DNA of 64,000 nt from Acetothermia bacterium UBA3571 (GTDB lineage Bacteria; Bipolaricaulota; Bipolaricaulia; Bipolaricaulales; Bipolaricaulaceae), in the NCBI GenBank assembly GCA_002375995.1, contig DFNI01000019.1:10298-74297 (forward strand). Reading direction: 5' to 3'. Made by a program: the position numbers and the translations under genes. Below the pieces are notes generated by a model. It made no database searches. It was not told where the DNA came from and saw only the letters and a list, made by a program, of their open reading frames with translations. The number at the start of each line of letters is the position of its first letter. Position 1 is the stretch's first letter. This document shows positions 1 through 8,392 of this stretch, piece by piece.

Positions 1-430
1 CGCCCGGGGCTTCGCTCCGCTGGAACCGGTACGGGCTGAGACCGTGGCCACGGCAATCCGGATTGGGAATCCGGTGAGCTTCCCCCGGGCGGTGAGGTCC
101 CTGCGCTGGACCGAGGGGGTGGTGGTGGAGGTCACGGACCAGGAGATCATGGACGCTAAAGCCGTGGTGGACGCCGCGGGGATTGGGTGCGAGCCCGCCT
201 CGGCCGCCGCGGTGGCCGGGGCCAGGAAGCTCGTCTCGCAAGGCGTGATCAAAAGAAGCGAGCGAGTCGTGGCCGTACTCACCGGAAATCTCCTCAAGGA
301 CCCCGAGGCCACGGTCTCTTACCACGCGGGGAAGCTCCAGGGGATCGAGCCCCGCTTTGCTAACCGCCCACGCCGCATCGCTCCCTCGTTGGAGGCGGTC
401 GCGGAGGCGCTTGAGGAGGGCAGGAGATGA
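1..430 (+). CDS. thrC: Threonine synthase, C-terminal part (gene starts before window)
   Basis: The reading frame is open from base 2 to the TGA at 428-430, so only about the last 142 residues are visible. They carry the C-terminal half of a fold-type II PLP enzyme: the ATAIRIGNP segment, the GIGCEPASAAAV glycine/alanine-rich stretch and VVAVLTGNLLKDP, all characteristic of threonine synthase, which converts O-phosphohomoserine to threonine. The PLP lysine lies upstream, outside the window. The stop overlaps the aspartokinase start (ATGA), so the two are translationally coupled in an aspartate-family operon. The GTG at 44 is internal to the family alignment and is not the real start. A dehydratase of the same fold is the main alternative, but the neighbours favour ThrC. 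Confidence 0.88.
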   Translation, partial: ARGFAPLEPVRAETVATAIRIGNPVSFPRAVRSLRWTEGVVVEVTDQEIMDAKAVVDAAGIGCEPASAAAVAGARKLVSQGVIKRSERVVAVLTGNLLKDPEATVSYHAGKLQGIEPRFANRPRRIAPSLEAVAEALEEGRR

Positions 431-1833
431 TCGTGATGAAGTTCGGCGGGAGTTCTGTGGGGGATGCGGAAAGGATCCGAACCGTAGCCGGGATCGTGGG
501 AGCGTTCGCGGAACGGGAGGGAATACCAACCGTGGTGGTCTCCGCCATGCAGGGGGTGACCGACGCCCTCATCCGCGCAGCAGAGGCCGCCTCCCGACGC
601 GACAACGGGACCCTTCACCGTACCATCGCCGAGCTCTACTCCCGCCATGAGGAGGCGGCCGCAGAGGTGGCACCGCCGGGGGAGCGGGACGCGCTATTGG
701 CCGAGGTCCACGCCCTCATCAGGGAGTTCGAGAACCTCTGTGCCGCTGTAGGAGTGTTGGGAGAGCTCACCCCCCGAGGCCTGGACGCGGTGGCGTCGTT
801 CGGGGAAAGGCTTTCGGCAAGGCTTGTGGCTGCAGCGCTGCGACACGAGGGGTACGCCGCCAGGGCCCTAGAAGCAAGCGGTTTCATCGTCACCGACGCC
901 CGCCACGGTGCTGCCTCTCCCCTCTGGGAGCCCACCCGTGAACGCACCCGGGAGGCTGTGTTGCCACTTTTGTCCGAGGGAACCATCCCGGTAATCACCG
1001 GGTTCATCGGGGCCACTCCTGAAGGGGTGGTCACCACCTTGGGCCGAGGTGGAAGCGACTTTTCCGCATCGGTGGTTGCGGCGAGCTTGGACGCCGATGA
1101 GATCTGGATATGGACCGATGTCGATGGGGTAATGACCGCCGATCCCCGGATCGTGCCCGAAGCCCGTACCCTTCCCCGGCTTTCCTACGCCGAAGCCGCA
1201 GAGCTCTCCTACTTCGGCGCCCGGGTTATCCACCCCAAGACCGTGCTCCCGGCAGTGGAGCGAGGGATTCCCATCCGCATCAAGAACACGTTCAACCCGG
1301 AGGGACCTTCCACCCTCATCACCTCCTCCACTCCGGAGGGAAGCTCTACCATAAAGGCGATCACTGCCATCAAAGGGCTCAGCCTCGTTACCGTCGAGGG
1401 GCGGGGGATGATCGGGGTACCGGGGATCGCCGCCAAGGTATTCTCGGCGGTCGCGCAAGAAGGCATCAGCGTTCTCATGATCTCCCAATCCTCCTCCGAG
1501 CAAAACATCTGCTTCACCATCAGGAGCGCGGAGTCGGCTCGCGCCATCACGGCCTTGAAGGAGGCGTTCGCGCTAGAGCTTGCGGCAAAGAACGTAGATC
1601 GCATCTGGGCAGAGGACGGGATGGCCATCGTGGCCGCGGTGGGGCAGGGGATGCGTCGCACCCCTGGGATCGCGGCGAAGCTCTTCGGGGCCCTGGGAAA
1701 GGCGGGGATCAACGTGGTCTCCATTGCCCAAGGGTCCTCGGAATTCAATATCTCCCTCGTGGTCTCCGAAGCCCAGGTGGAAGATGCCGTGCGTGCTATC
1801 CACCGCGAATTCGACCTGGGAAGGGAGGGGTGA
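427..1833 (+). CDS. lysC: Aspartate kinase with tandem ACT domains
   Basis: This 468-residue monofunctional aspartokinase phosphorylates L-aspartate, the first step towards Lys, Met and Thr. The N-terminal kinase domain opens with KFGGSSVGD (residues 5-13) and includes the GRGGSDFSA and DVDGVMTADPR nucleotide/substrate motifs. Two ACT domains follow (about 310-380 and 395-465), normally the site of Lys/Thr feedback inhibition. The start ATG overlaps the thrC stop and has GAGGAGGG six bases upstream. No homoserine dehydrogenase domain is fused, so that activity must be encoded elsewhere, probably upstream. The downstream gene overlaps by one base (TGATG). Length is normal for the family. Confidence 0.95.
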   Translation: MIVMKFGGSSVGDAERIRTVAGIVGAFAEREGIPTVVVSAMQGVTDALIRAAEAASRRDNGTLHRTIAELYSRHEEAAAEVAPPGERDALLAEVHALIREFENLCAAVGVLGELTPRGLDAVASFGERLSARLVAAALRHEGYAARALEASGFIVTDARHGAASPLWEPTRERTREAVLPLLSEGTIPVITGFIGATPEGVVTTLGRGGSDFSASVVAASLDADEIWIWTDVDGVMTADPRIVPEARTLPRLSYAEAAELSYFGARVIHPKTVLPAVERGIPIRIKNTFNPEGPSTLITSSTPEGSSTIKAITAIKGLSLVTVEGRGMIGVPGIAAKVFSAVAQEGISVLMISQSSSEQNICFTIRSAESARAITALKEAFALELAAKNVDRIWAEDGMAIVAAVGQGMRRTPGIAAKLFGALGKAGINVVSIAQGSSEFNISLVVSEAQVEDAVRAIHREFDLGREG

Positions 1834-2879
1834 TGGAAAGGATCCCGGTGGCGGTGCTCGGGTCGACGGGGATGGTAGGTCAGTGGTTCGTGCGTCTCCT
1901 CGCGTCCCATCCTTGGTTCGAGCTCACGGCCCTGGCCGCCTCGGACCGTTCCGCGGGAAAGCCATACAGGGAGGCAGTGCGTTGGATCTTCCCCGAGGAG
2001 ATCCCGGAGAGGGTGGGGGGACTGCCCGTGGTGGCTCCGGAACCCGACCTCCCCGCCCGCATCGTCTTTTCCGCCCTCCCCGGGGAGGTGGCGGGGCCCA
2101 TCGAGGAGGAGTTCGCCCAGTCAGGCTACGTGGTCTCTTCCAACGCCCGGAGCCACCGCTACGACCCGGACGTGCCTCTGGTTGTGGCCGAGGTGAACCC
2201 CGATCACTTGGCCTTGGTGGAGCTCCAGCGGAAGAGGCGGGGCTGGAAGGGATTTATCGTCACCGGGGGAAATTGCTCCACCGTGCAGCTCGTTTTGGCC
2301 TTGGAGCCGTTGCGGCGTCGGTTCGGGGTGGAGGCGGCGGTGGTGACCACCATGCAGGCCCTCTCCGGGGCCGGGTTCTCCGGGGTGCCGGGAAACGCCA
2401 TCCTGGACAACGTCCTCCCCTATATCCCCGGCGAGGAGGAGAAGCTCGCCCGGGAGCCCCGGAAGATCTGGGGAAGGATGACACCCCAGGGGATCGAGGA
2501 AGCTGGGGTCAGGATCTCGGCCCACTGTCACCGGGTGGCCACCCTGGATGGGCATCTCGAGGCGGTCTCGGTGAAGCTTTCCCGCCCCGCTACAGAGGGA
2601 GAGCTGGTGGAGGCATTGGAGGCGTTCCGGGGGCGTCCCCAACAGCTCGGCCTCCCCAGCGCCCCGGCGCAGCCTATCCTGGTGCGGCACGAGCCCGACC
2701 GGCCCCAGCCGCGCTTGGACCGGTACGCCGGCGGGGGGATGTCCGTGGTGGTGGGGAGGATTCGCCCTTGTTCGGTGTTGGATTGGCGTTTGGAGATCCT
2801 GGGGCACAACACGGTGCGGGGTGCTGCCGGCGGGGCGATCCTCAACGCCGAACTTGTGGTGGCCGAGGGGCTCCTGTGA
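1833..2879 (+). CDS. asd: Aspartate-semialdehyde dehydrogenase
   Basis: The 348-residue product reduces aspartyl phosphate to aspartate semialdehyde with NADPH, directly after LysC. The N-terminal Rossmann motif GSTGMVGQW (10-18) binds NADP. The catalytic cysteine is C148 in GGNCSTVQ, the form seen in the archaeal/fungal-type branch of the family, and a conserved His-Arg pair lies in AHCHRVATLDGH. It overlaps lysC by one base at its start and the next gene by one base at its end, so it is mid-operon. No irregularities are visible. Confidence 0.93.
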   Translation: MERIPVAVLGSTGMVGQWFVRLLASHPWFELTALAASDRSAGKPYREAVRWIFPEEIPERVGGLPVVAPEPDLPARIVFSALPGEVAGPIEEEFAQSGYVVSSNARSHRYDPDVPLVVAEVNPDHLALVELQRKRRGWKGFIVTGGNCSTVQLVLALEPLRRRFGVEAAVVTTMQALSGAGFSGVPGNAILDNVLPYIPGEEEKLAREPRKIWGRMTPQGIEEAGVRISAHCHRVATLDGHLEAVSVKLSRPATEGELVEALEAFRGRPQQLGLPSAPAQPILVRHEPDRPQPRLDRYAGGGMSVVVGRIRPCSVLDWRLEILGHNTVRGAAGGAILNAELVVAEGLL

Positions 2880-3961
2880 TGGCCTACCGGCGCGCGGCCC
2901 TTTCCGAGCTCCTTGGGGATTTCGTGGTCTACCGGAACCTGTGCCCCATGGACCCCCGCCTTCCCGGGTTCCCGGAGCTCCGGGAGGAGCTCGGCCTAAA
3001 GGCTCTTCCCCGCAAGGGGACGCCGGACTATGCCCGGGCGGTGGTCCGGATCCTCGCCGCCGCCCAGCGCCTGCGGGGGAGCGAACTTTCCCACATCGTC
3101 TACATCGGCGATACCCGTCACAACGACGGCCGCACCATCGCTTCGCTGGGCGAGTTCCTCCCCATCCGGGGCTTTATCGCCGCGGAAGCCCCGGAAGGGG
3201 CTCCGGAGGCGGAGATCTCCGGAGGGGTGATGTTCGCCAACCGCTGGGGCCTGCTCGCCCGTTTCGCGGAGTGGCTGGAAAAGGAGGGGTTCCCCGTGGA
3301 CGGAGGAACCGCCGTGATCGTGGACCTGGACAAGACGGCCTTCGGGGCCCGGGGCAGGAACTCCGGCCCCATCGACGCGGCCCGGGTTGCAGCGGCGGAG
3401 CGGCTGGCGGAGGCTTCCGGGGGAGAGCCGTCCGTACTGCAGCGGTTCAGGGAAGCCTATCGGGAGCTGAACGATCCCGTGTATCATCCGTTCACCGCCG
3501 ACAATCAGGATTTCGTGGTGTTCGCCGCCCTAGTGACGGCATATGAGGCCTATCCCCTCTCCCGCCTGAGGGCGGACGTTGTGGAAGGGAAGCTCAGGAC
3601 TTTCACAGAGTTCCTCGAGGTCCTCGGGAAGAGGCCGCTTCCCCGGGGGCTTGTGGAGCTCTACCGGGAGATCGAGGAAGGTGTCCACCGAGGCGACCCC
3701 ACCCCCCTCAAGACCTTCCGCCGGCTCGAGTACCGGGAGACCTTAGCCCGGATCGATCGCCTTCCAGATGCCTCCTTACCGGGCGAAATTCTCCGGGAGG
3801 AGATCGTGATCACTCCCGAGGTATGGGAATTCGCCACGGAAGCGGAGGCGAAGGGAGCCCTCATTTTTGGACTCACGGACAAGCCCGATGAGGCTTCCCT
3901 CCCTCCTCCGGGGGAGTCCGGCCCGCCCCTGCACCGGGCTCGGATGAAGGTCCTTCCCTAG
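2879..3961 (+). CDS. HAD-like conserved hypothetical protein with rearranged motifs
   Basis: I do not recognise a named family for this 360-residue protein. It has HAD-phosphatase-like signatures in an unusual order: GDTRHNDG (77-84) resembles the acidic HAD motif IV, VDLDKT (148-153) resembles the catalytic DxD motif I, and FGLTDKPDEA (about 330-339) resembles motif II/III with a Thr and a Lys. In standard HAD enzymes motif I comes first. The gene overlaps asd by one base, so it is co-transcribed with threonine/lysine genes. A phosphatase or phosphotransferase acting on a homoserine/threonine-related or sugar phosphate is possible but unproven. Its stop shares a CTAG palindrome with the convergent GH130-like gene. 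Confidence 0.6.
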   Translation: MAYRRAALSELLGDFVVYRNLCPMDPRLPGFPELREELGLKALPRKGTPDYARAVVRILAAAQRLRGSELSHIVYIGDTRHNDGRTIASLGEFLPIRGFIAAEAPEGAPEAEISGGVMFANRWGLLARFAEWLEKEGFPVDGGTAVIVDLDKTAFGARGRNSGPIDAARVAAAERLAEASGGEPSVLQRFREAYRELNDPVYHPFTADNQDFVVFAALVTAYEAYPLSRLRADVVEGKLRTFTEFLEVLGKRPLPRGLVELYREIEEGVHRGDPTPLKTFRRLEYRETLARIDRLPDASLPGEILREEIVITPEVWEFATEAEAKGALIFGLTDKPDEASLPPPGESGPPLHRARMKVLP

Positions 3962-5058
3962 AGCCGGCGCAGGGTGCTCAGGGCCTCCGTTAAGGGCGAG
4001 GTAAAGATCCCCACCCCATAATCGGAAACCCCGCCGATCCAGACGAGGAGGTCGCGGTAGACGACGAGGCCGTTTCCGAAGATGGTGAGCGAGCGGTCCC
4101 CGTATTCTTCCCGAAGCCCCTGGGGGGCGAGTACGTAATCGGAGATGGCCACTAGATTCCCCTCCGTGTCCACCAACGCTAGCCCATTGCGGTAGGAGAG
4201 GTCCTCCCGCAGGACCCCATGCCATCCCACGAGGTACTCGTCTTCCGCTATCCGCACCGTGTTCGTGGACCAGCCGATCTTGTATTCCCAGTCTTCGGGC
4301 GCGATCACCGGTTGCATGGAACCCAAGGGGATAGTGAAATCCCCGAGGTCGGCTTCGGCCCGCCAGCACATATCCGGGAGCTTTTCCCGGCGAACCTTAG
4401 GGGAAAGGCGCACCCGGGAGGCGCGGAGGCTCGGGCGGGTGAGGAGGGACGCCTGTTTCCCTTTCACCGTGACCAATGCGGAGTCCTTGTTCCCCGGCAC
4501 GAGCTCCTCCCCCTCCCCCACCACGCGGAAGAACCCCTTCCGGATCAACCCCAGGGACAGGTCCAACTCCGCATATCCCAGAACTGCCTTGTAGCGGCCG
4601 CCGGCGGGAACTTCATCGGCCCGATCCGGCTTCCCCACCCCGGTGTAGAGGACCCTGAACCGATCGGAATCGAAGGAGATCCGCGGGTCCTCGCAGCCCT
4701 TCACCGCCTCCCAGGGGGTCTGGGGCCAGAGGACTATCCGCGCCTTCAGGGGCCGGGGGAAATCCCCGGAGAGGAGCTCCTCTATCCCGATCTCCACCGC
4801 CCCGATGCTGGAGGTGTAGGAGTAGTAATCGAACACGAACCGGGGAAAGAGGTAGAGTCGGTCACCCACCAGCGCGGCGCCGGGGTTGAAGGCCGCCAGG
4901 GGCCTCTTGCGGGGATAGTTCTCCACCTCGAAATCGTCCGGGCTCAAGACTTCCCCCCGGGCGAAGATGTCGTGGGTCCGCGGGGCCCTTATCCCCCGGA
5001 GCTCCCGCAGCGCCCGCCACGCCCTCTGTTCCAACTTCCGTTCCAGTATGGACCCCAT
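3958..5058 (-). CDS. GH130-family glycoside phosphorylase/hydrolase-like protein
   Basis: The product is a 366-residue five-bladed beta-propeller enzyme of the GH130 type. The hallmarks are AAFNPGA (55-61) and GCEDPRIS (121-128); the Asp of EDPR is the usual proton donor in GH130 mannoside phosphorylases. GH130 members phosphorolyse beta-mannosides to mannose 1-phosphate, and some are hydrolases. There is no signal peptide, so it should be cytoplasmic. It is the last of three same-strand carbohydrate genes, one base after the glycosyltransferase. The N-terminal ~50 residues are basic and longer than in the paralogue at 7342-8280. Exact substrate is unknown; the two GH130 proteins are clearly diverged from each other. 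Confidence 0.75.
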   Translation of the reverse strand: MGSILERKLEQRAWRALRELRGIRAPRTHDIFARGEVLSPDDFEVENYPRKRPLAAFNPGAALVGDRLYLFPRFVFDYYSYTSSIGAVEIGIEELLSGDFPRPLKARIVLWPQTPWEAVKGCEDPRISFDSDRFRVLYTGVGKPDRADEVPAGGRYKAVLGYAELDLSLGLIRKGFFRVVGEGEELVPGNKDSALVTVKGKQASLLTRPSLRASRVRLSPKVRREKLPDMCWRAEADLGDFTIPLGSMQPVIAPEDWEYKIGWSTNTVRIAEDEYLVGWHGVLREDLSYRNGLALVDTEGNLVAISDYVLAPQGLREEYGDRSLTIFGNGLVVYRDLLVWIGGVSDYGVGIFTSPLTEALSTLRRL

Positions 5059-5059
5059 C

Positions 5060-7345
5060 CTATTCTCCAGCGGTGCGTCGCCTGAGGGTCCGCTTCATAA
5101 GGAGGAGCGCCAACAGCCAGCTTATGGTGGACTCGGCCCCCTGGTTTCGGTTCACCCCGGTGGCCTGAAGGCCGTCGTAACATCCCCCGGTGGTGAAGTC
5201 GTAAAGGGGGAGTCCCAGGTCGTTGCGCCCCAGGAACCAGGCGAACGCCCGCTCCATCTCCCGCCACCAGCGGGCCTCCCCGGTGGTGATGGCCGCCTCC
5301 CGACACGCGTCCACCAACGCGGCGGCATCCAGGGGCTGCTGGTCGAATTTGGCCTTTTCCCCGCCCCTTGGGTACCAACCCTGATTGCCCACGAGGCTTA
5401 TGTGGTTGCCCCCGGGATCCGTTTGGATCTCGACAAGCCATTCCAAGGCCTCCACTCCTCGTTCCATCGCCTCGTTGTCGTCCAGGGCCCTTCCCCCGGC
5501 GATCAGGGCCTGGGGTAGGCGGGCGTTATCGTAGGTGAGGATCTCCTCGGGCCACGGCCAATCCGGGGTCCCCTTTTCCGCGAACGCCCGCTTGAGCTTC
5601 CCCAAAAGCTCCCCCAAGGCCGTCCGCACCTCGGTATCGCCGGGGAACCGCTCGAGGTAATACGCCCCTCCCAAGATGGCGAAGGCGATGGCTCGCAGGG
5701 CCGAAAGCCCGTCCCACGTGGGGAGGGCGCGCTTGAACATCTGGATACTCAAGGTGAGGAGGTCTTCGGAGAGCTTCCCCCGCACCGCCCACCCCAATGC
5801 CCAGATGGCCCGGCCCTGGGCATCTTCGGAGTCGCCCTCCGGGAGGAAGCGGCGCTCATACGTGAGATAGTTGCGGAACCATCCCTCTTCGGTCTGAGCG
5901 AAATAGAGGAAAGAGAAGTAGGTGTGCATCAGGTCCCAGACCTCCCGTTCGCCGAAGAGGTCCCAATGGAGGAGCGTGACTATGAGGGCCCGGGCGTTGT
6001 CGTCGGTGGTGTAGCCGTAGCGGCGGTCGGGGATGGTGTAGGCAGCGTGCTGCAGGACCCCGGTCTCATCGGTGAGGCGCGAAAGGTGCGAGAGGTCCAC
6101 TTCCGGGAGGGTGTGGAGCCGGAACGCCCGGAACGCCCCCTTCCCTTCCCGGGCGTGCCGCAGTACCGCCTGCTCGAACGCCTCGGCGTAGCGCCCCGCC
6201 ACCTCCCGCCAAACCAGCTGCCTTCCGAACTCGTAGGCCGCCTTGCGCAGGCGATCCCTCTTGGTTTCGTCCCGGAGGAGATCCAGAAGGGCCTCGGCCA
6301 TGGCCTCAGGGTCCCGGAAAGGGACCAGGATCCCCCGGCCCCCGGCCAGCATTTCCTCCGCGTACCAGGAGGGGGTAGACACGATGGCCTTGCCCGTGGC
6401 CAGGGCGTAGGTGATGGTTCCCGAGACCGCCTGTTCCCGCACTAAATACGGCGCCAGGAAGATATCAGCGGCCACCAAGAACTTTATGAGCTCCTCCAAG
6501 GTGACGTAGCGGTTGTGGAACACCACGTTCTCCTCCACCTCCAGGCGCCGCACCCGCTCTTCCAGGGAGAGCCGGTAGCTCTCCCCGTAGTGCTTCCGCA
6601 CCTCGGGATGGGTGGCCCCAACCACGAAATAGAGGACCTCGGGAAGCTCCCGCGCCACCCGGGCCACGGCCTCGATGGCGTACTCGATCCCCTTGTTAGG
6701 GGAAAGGAGGCCGAAGGTGAGGATGAGGGGACGACCCTCGGCGCCGAACTGGTCCTTGTAATACGCGGGATCGAGGAAGGGCACGTCTGGCGCCCCGTGG
6801 TAGATGATCACGATCTTCTCCTCCGGCACCCCGTAGATCTCCCGGAGCATCTCGGCGGATTTGTGGGTCTGGGCCACAAGCAGGGTGGAGCGGGCGGCGA
6901 TCTCCTGCAGCACTTCCCGCTGGGAAGGGCTCGGCTCATGCAGCACCGTGTGGAGGGTGGTGACCACGGGTTTCCTCACGTGGGCCAGAAGCTCGAGGAT
7001 ATGGCTCCCTTCGTCCCCACCGAAGATCCCGTATTCGTGCTGGAGGGAGACCACATCTATGGGAGAGAGGTTGATGAACTCCGCCGCGTCCAGGTAATCC
7101 TCCTCCCGGTGGTCCCGGACCTCGAACCGCACCTCGGGAGGATAGCTCAGGGGAGCGGCGCCCCGGTGCATGGCGATGACGTGGAGGTAACGTTGGGCCT
7201 CGTCTGCCAACACGTTTCCGTAGAGCTCGTTTATGGCGTTGAGGAGATCCTGGGTGAAGGTAGCGATACCGCATTGGCGGGGGGGATACGTCCCGACGAA
7301 GGCGATTCTCAGGGGCTTTAGGAACCGGGTTCGCATGGCGCTCAA
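5060..7345 (-). CDS. GT4 glycosyltransferase fused to an alpha/alpha-barrel-like C-terminal domain
   Basis: This is a 761-residue two-part protein. Residues ~10-400 are a GT-B glycosyltransferase of group 1/GT4: an N-terminal IAFVGTYPP, GLLSPNKGIEYAIEA as the start of the second Rossmann domain, and a nucleotide-sugar site around IFLAPYLVREQAVSGT. Residues ~410-760 are helix- and Trp/Tyr-rich (DNARALIV, DLLTLSI, WYPRGGEKAKFDQQP) and resemble the (alpha/alpha) toroid of glycoside hydrolase-type domains. Lying between two GH130 enzymes, it probably builds or remodels a mannose-containing glycan. A TTG start at 7345 overlaps the previous stop (TTGA); an ATG at 7336 is an equally possible start. 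Donor and acceptor cannot be read from the sequence. Confidence 0.8.
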   Translation of the reverse strand: MSAMRTRFLKPLRIAFVGTYPPRQCGIATFTQDLLNAINELYGNVLADEAQRYLHVIAMHRGAAPLSYPPEVRFEVRDHREEDYLDAAEFINLSPIDVVSLQHEYGIFGGDEGSHILELLAHVRKPVVTTLHTVLHEPSPSQREVLQEIAARSTLLVAQTHKSAEMLREIYGVPEEKIVIIYHGAPDVPFLDPAYYKDQFGAEGRPLILTFGLLSPNKGIEYAIEAVARVARELPEVLYFVVGATHPEVRKHYGESYRLSLEERVRRLEVEENVVFHNRYVTLEELIKFLVAADIFLAPYLVREQAVSGTITYALATGKAIVSTPSWYAEEMLAGGRGILVPFRDPEAMAEALLDLLRDETKRDRLRKAAYEFGRQLVWREVAGRYAEAFEQAVLRHAREGKGAFRAFRLHTLPEVDLSHLSRLTDETGVLQHAAYTIPDRRYGYTTDDNARALIVTLLHWDLFGEREVWDLMHTYFSFLYFAQTEEGWFRNYLTYERRFLPEGDSEDAQGRAIWALGWAVRGKLSEDLLTLSIQMFKRALPTWDGLSALRAIAFAILGGAYYLERFPGDTEVRTALGELLGKLKRAFAEKGTPDWPWPEEILTYDNARLPQALIAGGRALDDNEAMERGVEALEWLVEIQTDPGGNHISLVGNQGWYPRGGEKAKFDQQPLDAAALVDACREAAITTGEARWWREMERAFAWFLGRNDLGLPLYDFTTGGCYDGLQATGVNRNQGAESTISWLLALLLMKRTLRRRTAGE

Positions 7346-8280
7346 GGTTCGCCCAAACCCCCTTCCCCCTCAACCCCCTCGTCTCGGAGGAAAAGGAGGA
7401 GGTCGTGAAGGGATGCCTCCGCAATACAGACGGTTTTGTCCGCGGCCCCGTAGTAGAGCCTGAGGAGGTCCCCCGAGACCACGGCGCCAGTGGGGAAGGT
7501 GACCCCGGGGACGTCGCCGCGGAACTCATACTCCTCCCGGGGGCCCAGGACCCAGGAGCGGGAGCGCCGGATCACCCGCCAGGGTTCCTCCAGGTCCAGG
7601 AGGGCGAGCCCTACCCGATACAGGCTCCCGGAAGCGGTCCGGCGCACCCCGTGGTAGACGAGGAGCCAGCCCTCTTCCGTCTCCACGGGCGGGGGCCCGA
7701 GCCCCACCCGGTGGCAGTCCCACCAGCCGGGCCGCACCGGGAGGAGTACCCGGTGTTCTCCCCAGTAGCGGAGGTCCGGGGAGAACGAGATCCAGATGTG
7801 GGCCTCGCCCCGGATGATGGGGCGGTGGATCAGGGCGTACCTCCCCCGGAAGGTCCGCGGGAATAGGGCGGCATCCTTGTCCTCCGGGGGTACCAGGGCC
7901 CCGTGGCGGGTGAACCGCCGGAAATCGGGGGTGGTGATCAACGAGACCACCGGTCCCCCCACGGAGAAGGAGACGTAGGTAATGGCGAACTCCTCCCGAT
8001 CGGGAAGCCACACGATCCGGGGATCCTCCAAGCCCCAGCGTTCTTCGGCGTGGCCGGGATCGGGGGTCAAGGTGGGGGCGGGGGCGATCTCCCACCGGGT
8101 GTAGCCGTTGGGGCTTCTGGCCAAGGTGAGGTGGGAGAAGCCTTGGAAGTCCTCCACCCGGACCAAGAGCAACGTCTCCCCCCGGAACTCCACGGCGCCG
8201 GGGTTGAACACGGAGTTGGCGGGATATGGCCACCGGTCGGGGGAGAGCACGGGGTTGCCCGGAAACCTCTTGAAGAACAT
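7342..8280 (-). CDS. GH130-family glycoside phosphorylase/hydrolase
   Basis: The 312-residue propeller enzyme carries the GH130 marks SVFNPGAV (23-30) and WGLEDPRIV (82-90), with the likely proton-donor Asp in EDPR. I take the start at the ATG at 8280: the protein then begins MFFKRFPGNPVLSP, the usual GH130 N terminus. The longer in-frame extension would run through the divergent promoter and into the regulator gene, and it encodes a basic, non-family sequence. It is the first gene of the GH130-GT4-GH130 set and is divergent from the XRE-cupin regulator, so both may respond to the same control region. Cytoplasmic, no signal peptide. Confidence 0.82.
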   Translation of the reverse strand: MFFKRFPGNPVLSPDRWPYPANSVFNPGAVEFRGETLLLVRVEDFQGFSHLTLARSPNGYTRWEIAPAPTLTPDPGHAEERWGLEDPRIVWLPDREEFAITYVSFSVGGPVVSLITTPDFRRFTRHGALVPPEDKDAALFPRTFRGRYALIHRPIIRGEAHIWISFSPDLRYWGEHRVLLPVRPGWWDCHRVGLGPPPVETEEGWLLVYHGVRRTASGSLYRVGLALLDLEEPWRVIRRSRSWVLGPREEYEFRGDVPGVTFPTGAVVSGDLLRLYYGAADKTVCIAEASLHDLLLFLRDEGVEGEGGLGEP

Positions 8281-8332
8281 GGCCCTGATATCTTCCCGGG
8301 TTTCGGGGCGGGGGGCAACGTCTTTCCGTCTT

Positions 8333-8382
8333 GTGAAAATTTTTCCGCAGCACTTGACAGGTGAAAAATTTTCCATTAGACT
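8333..8382 (+). promoter_or_regulatory. XRE-cupin promoter with paired operator-like repeats
   Basis: A sigma-70-type promoter is visible: TTGACA at 8354-8359, a 17-base spacer, then TAGACT at 8377-8382. Two near-identical 14-bp A/T-rich repeats, GTGAAAATTTTTCC (8333-8346) and GTGAAAAATTTTCC (8361-8374), lie 28 bp apart. The second fills the spacer between -35 and -10, and each is itself nearly palindromic. This is the expected geometry for autorepression by the downstream HTH protein, and it also sits in the leader region of the divergent GH130 gene. The GTG start is only 10 bases after the -10, so the mRNA may be leaderless. Confidence 0.65.
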
Positions 8383-8392
8383 GAAAGGCGTT

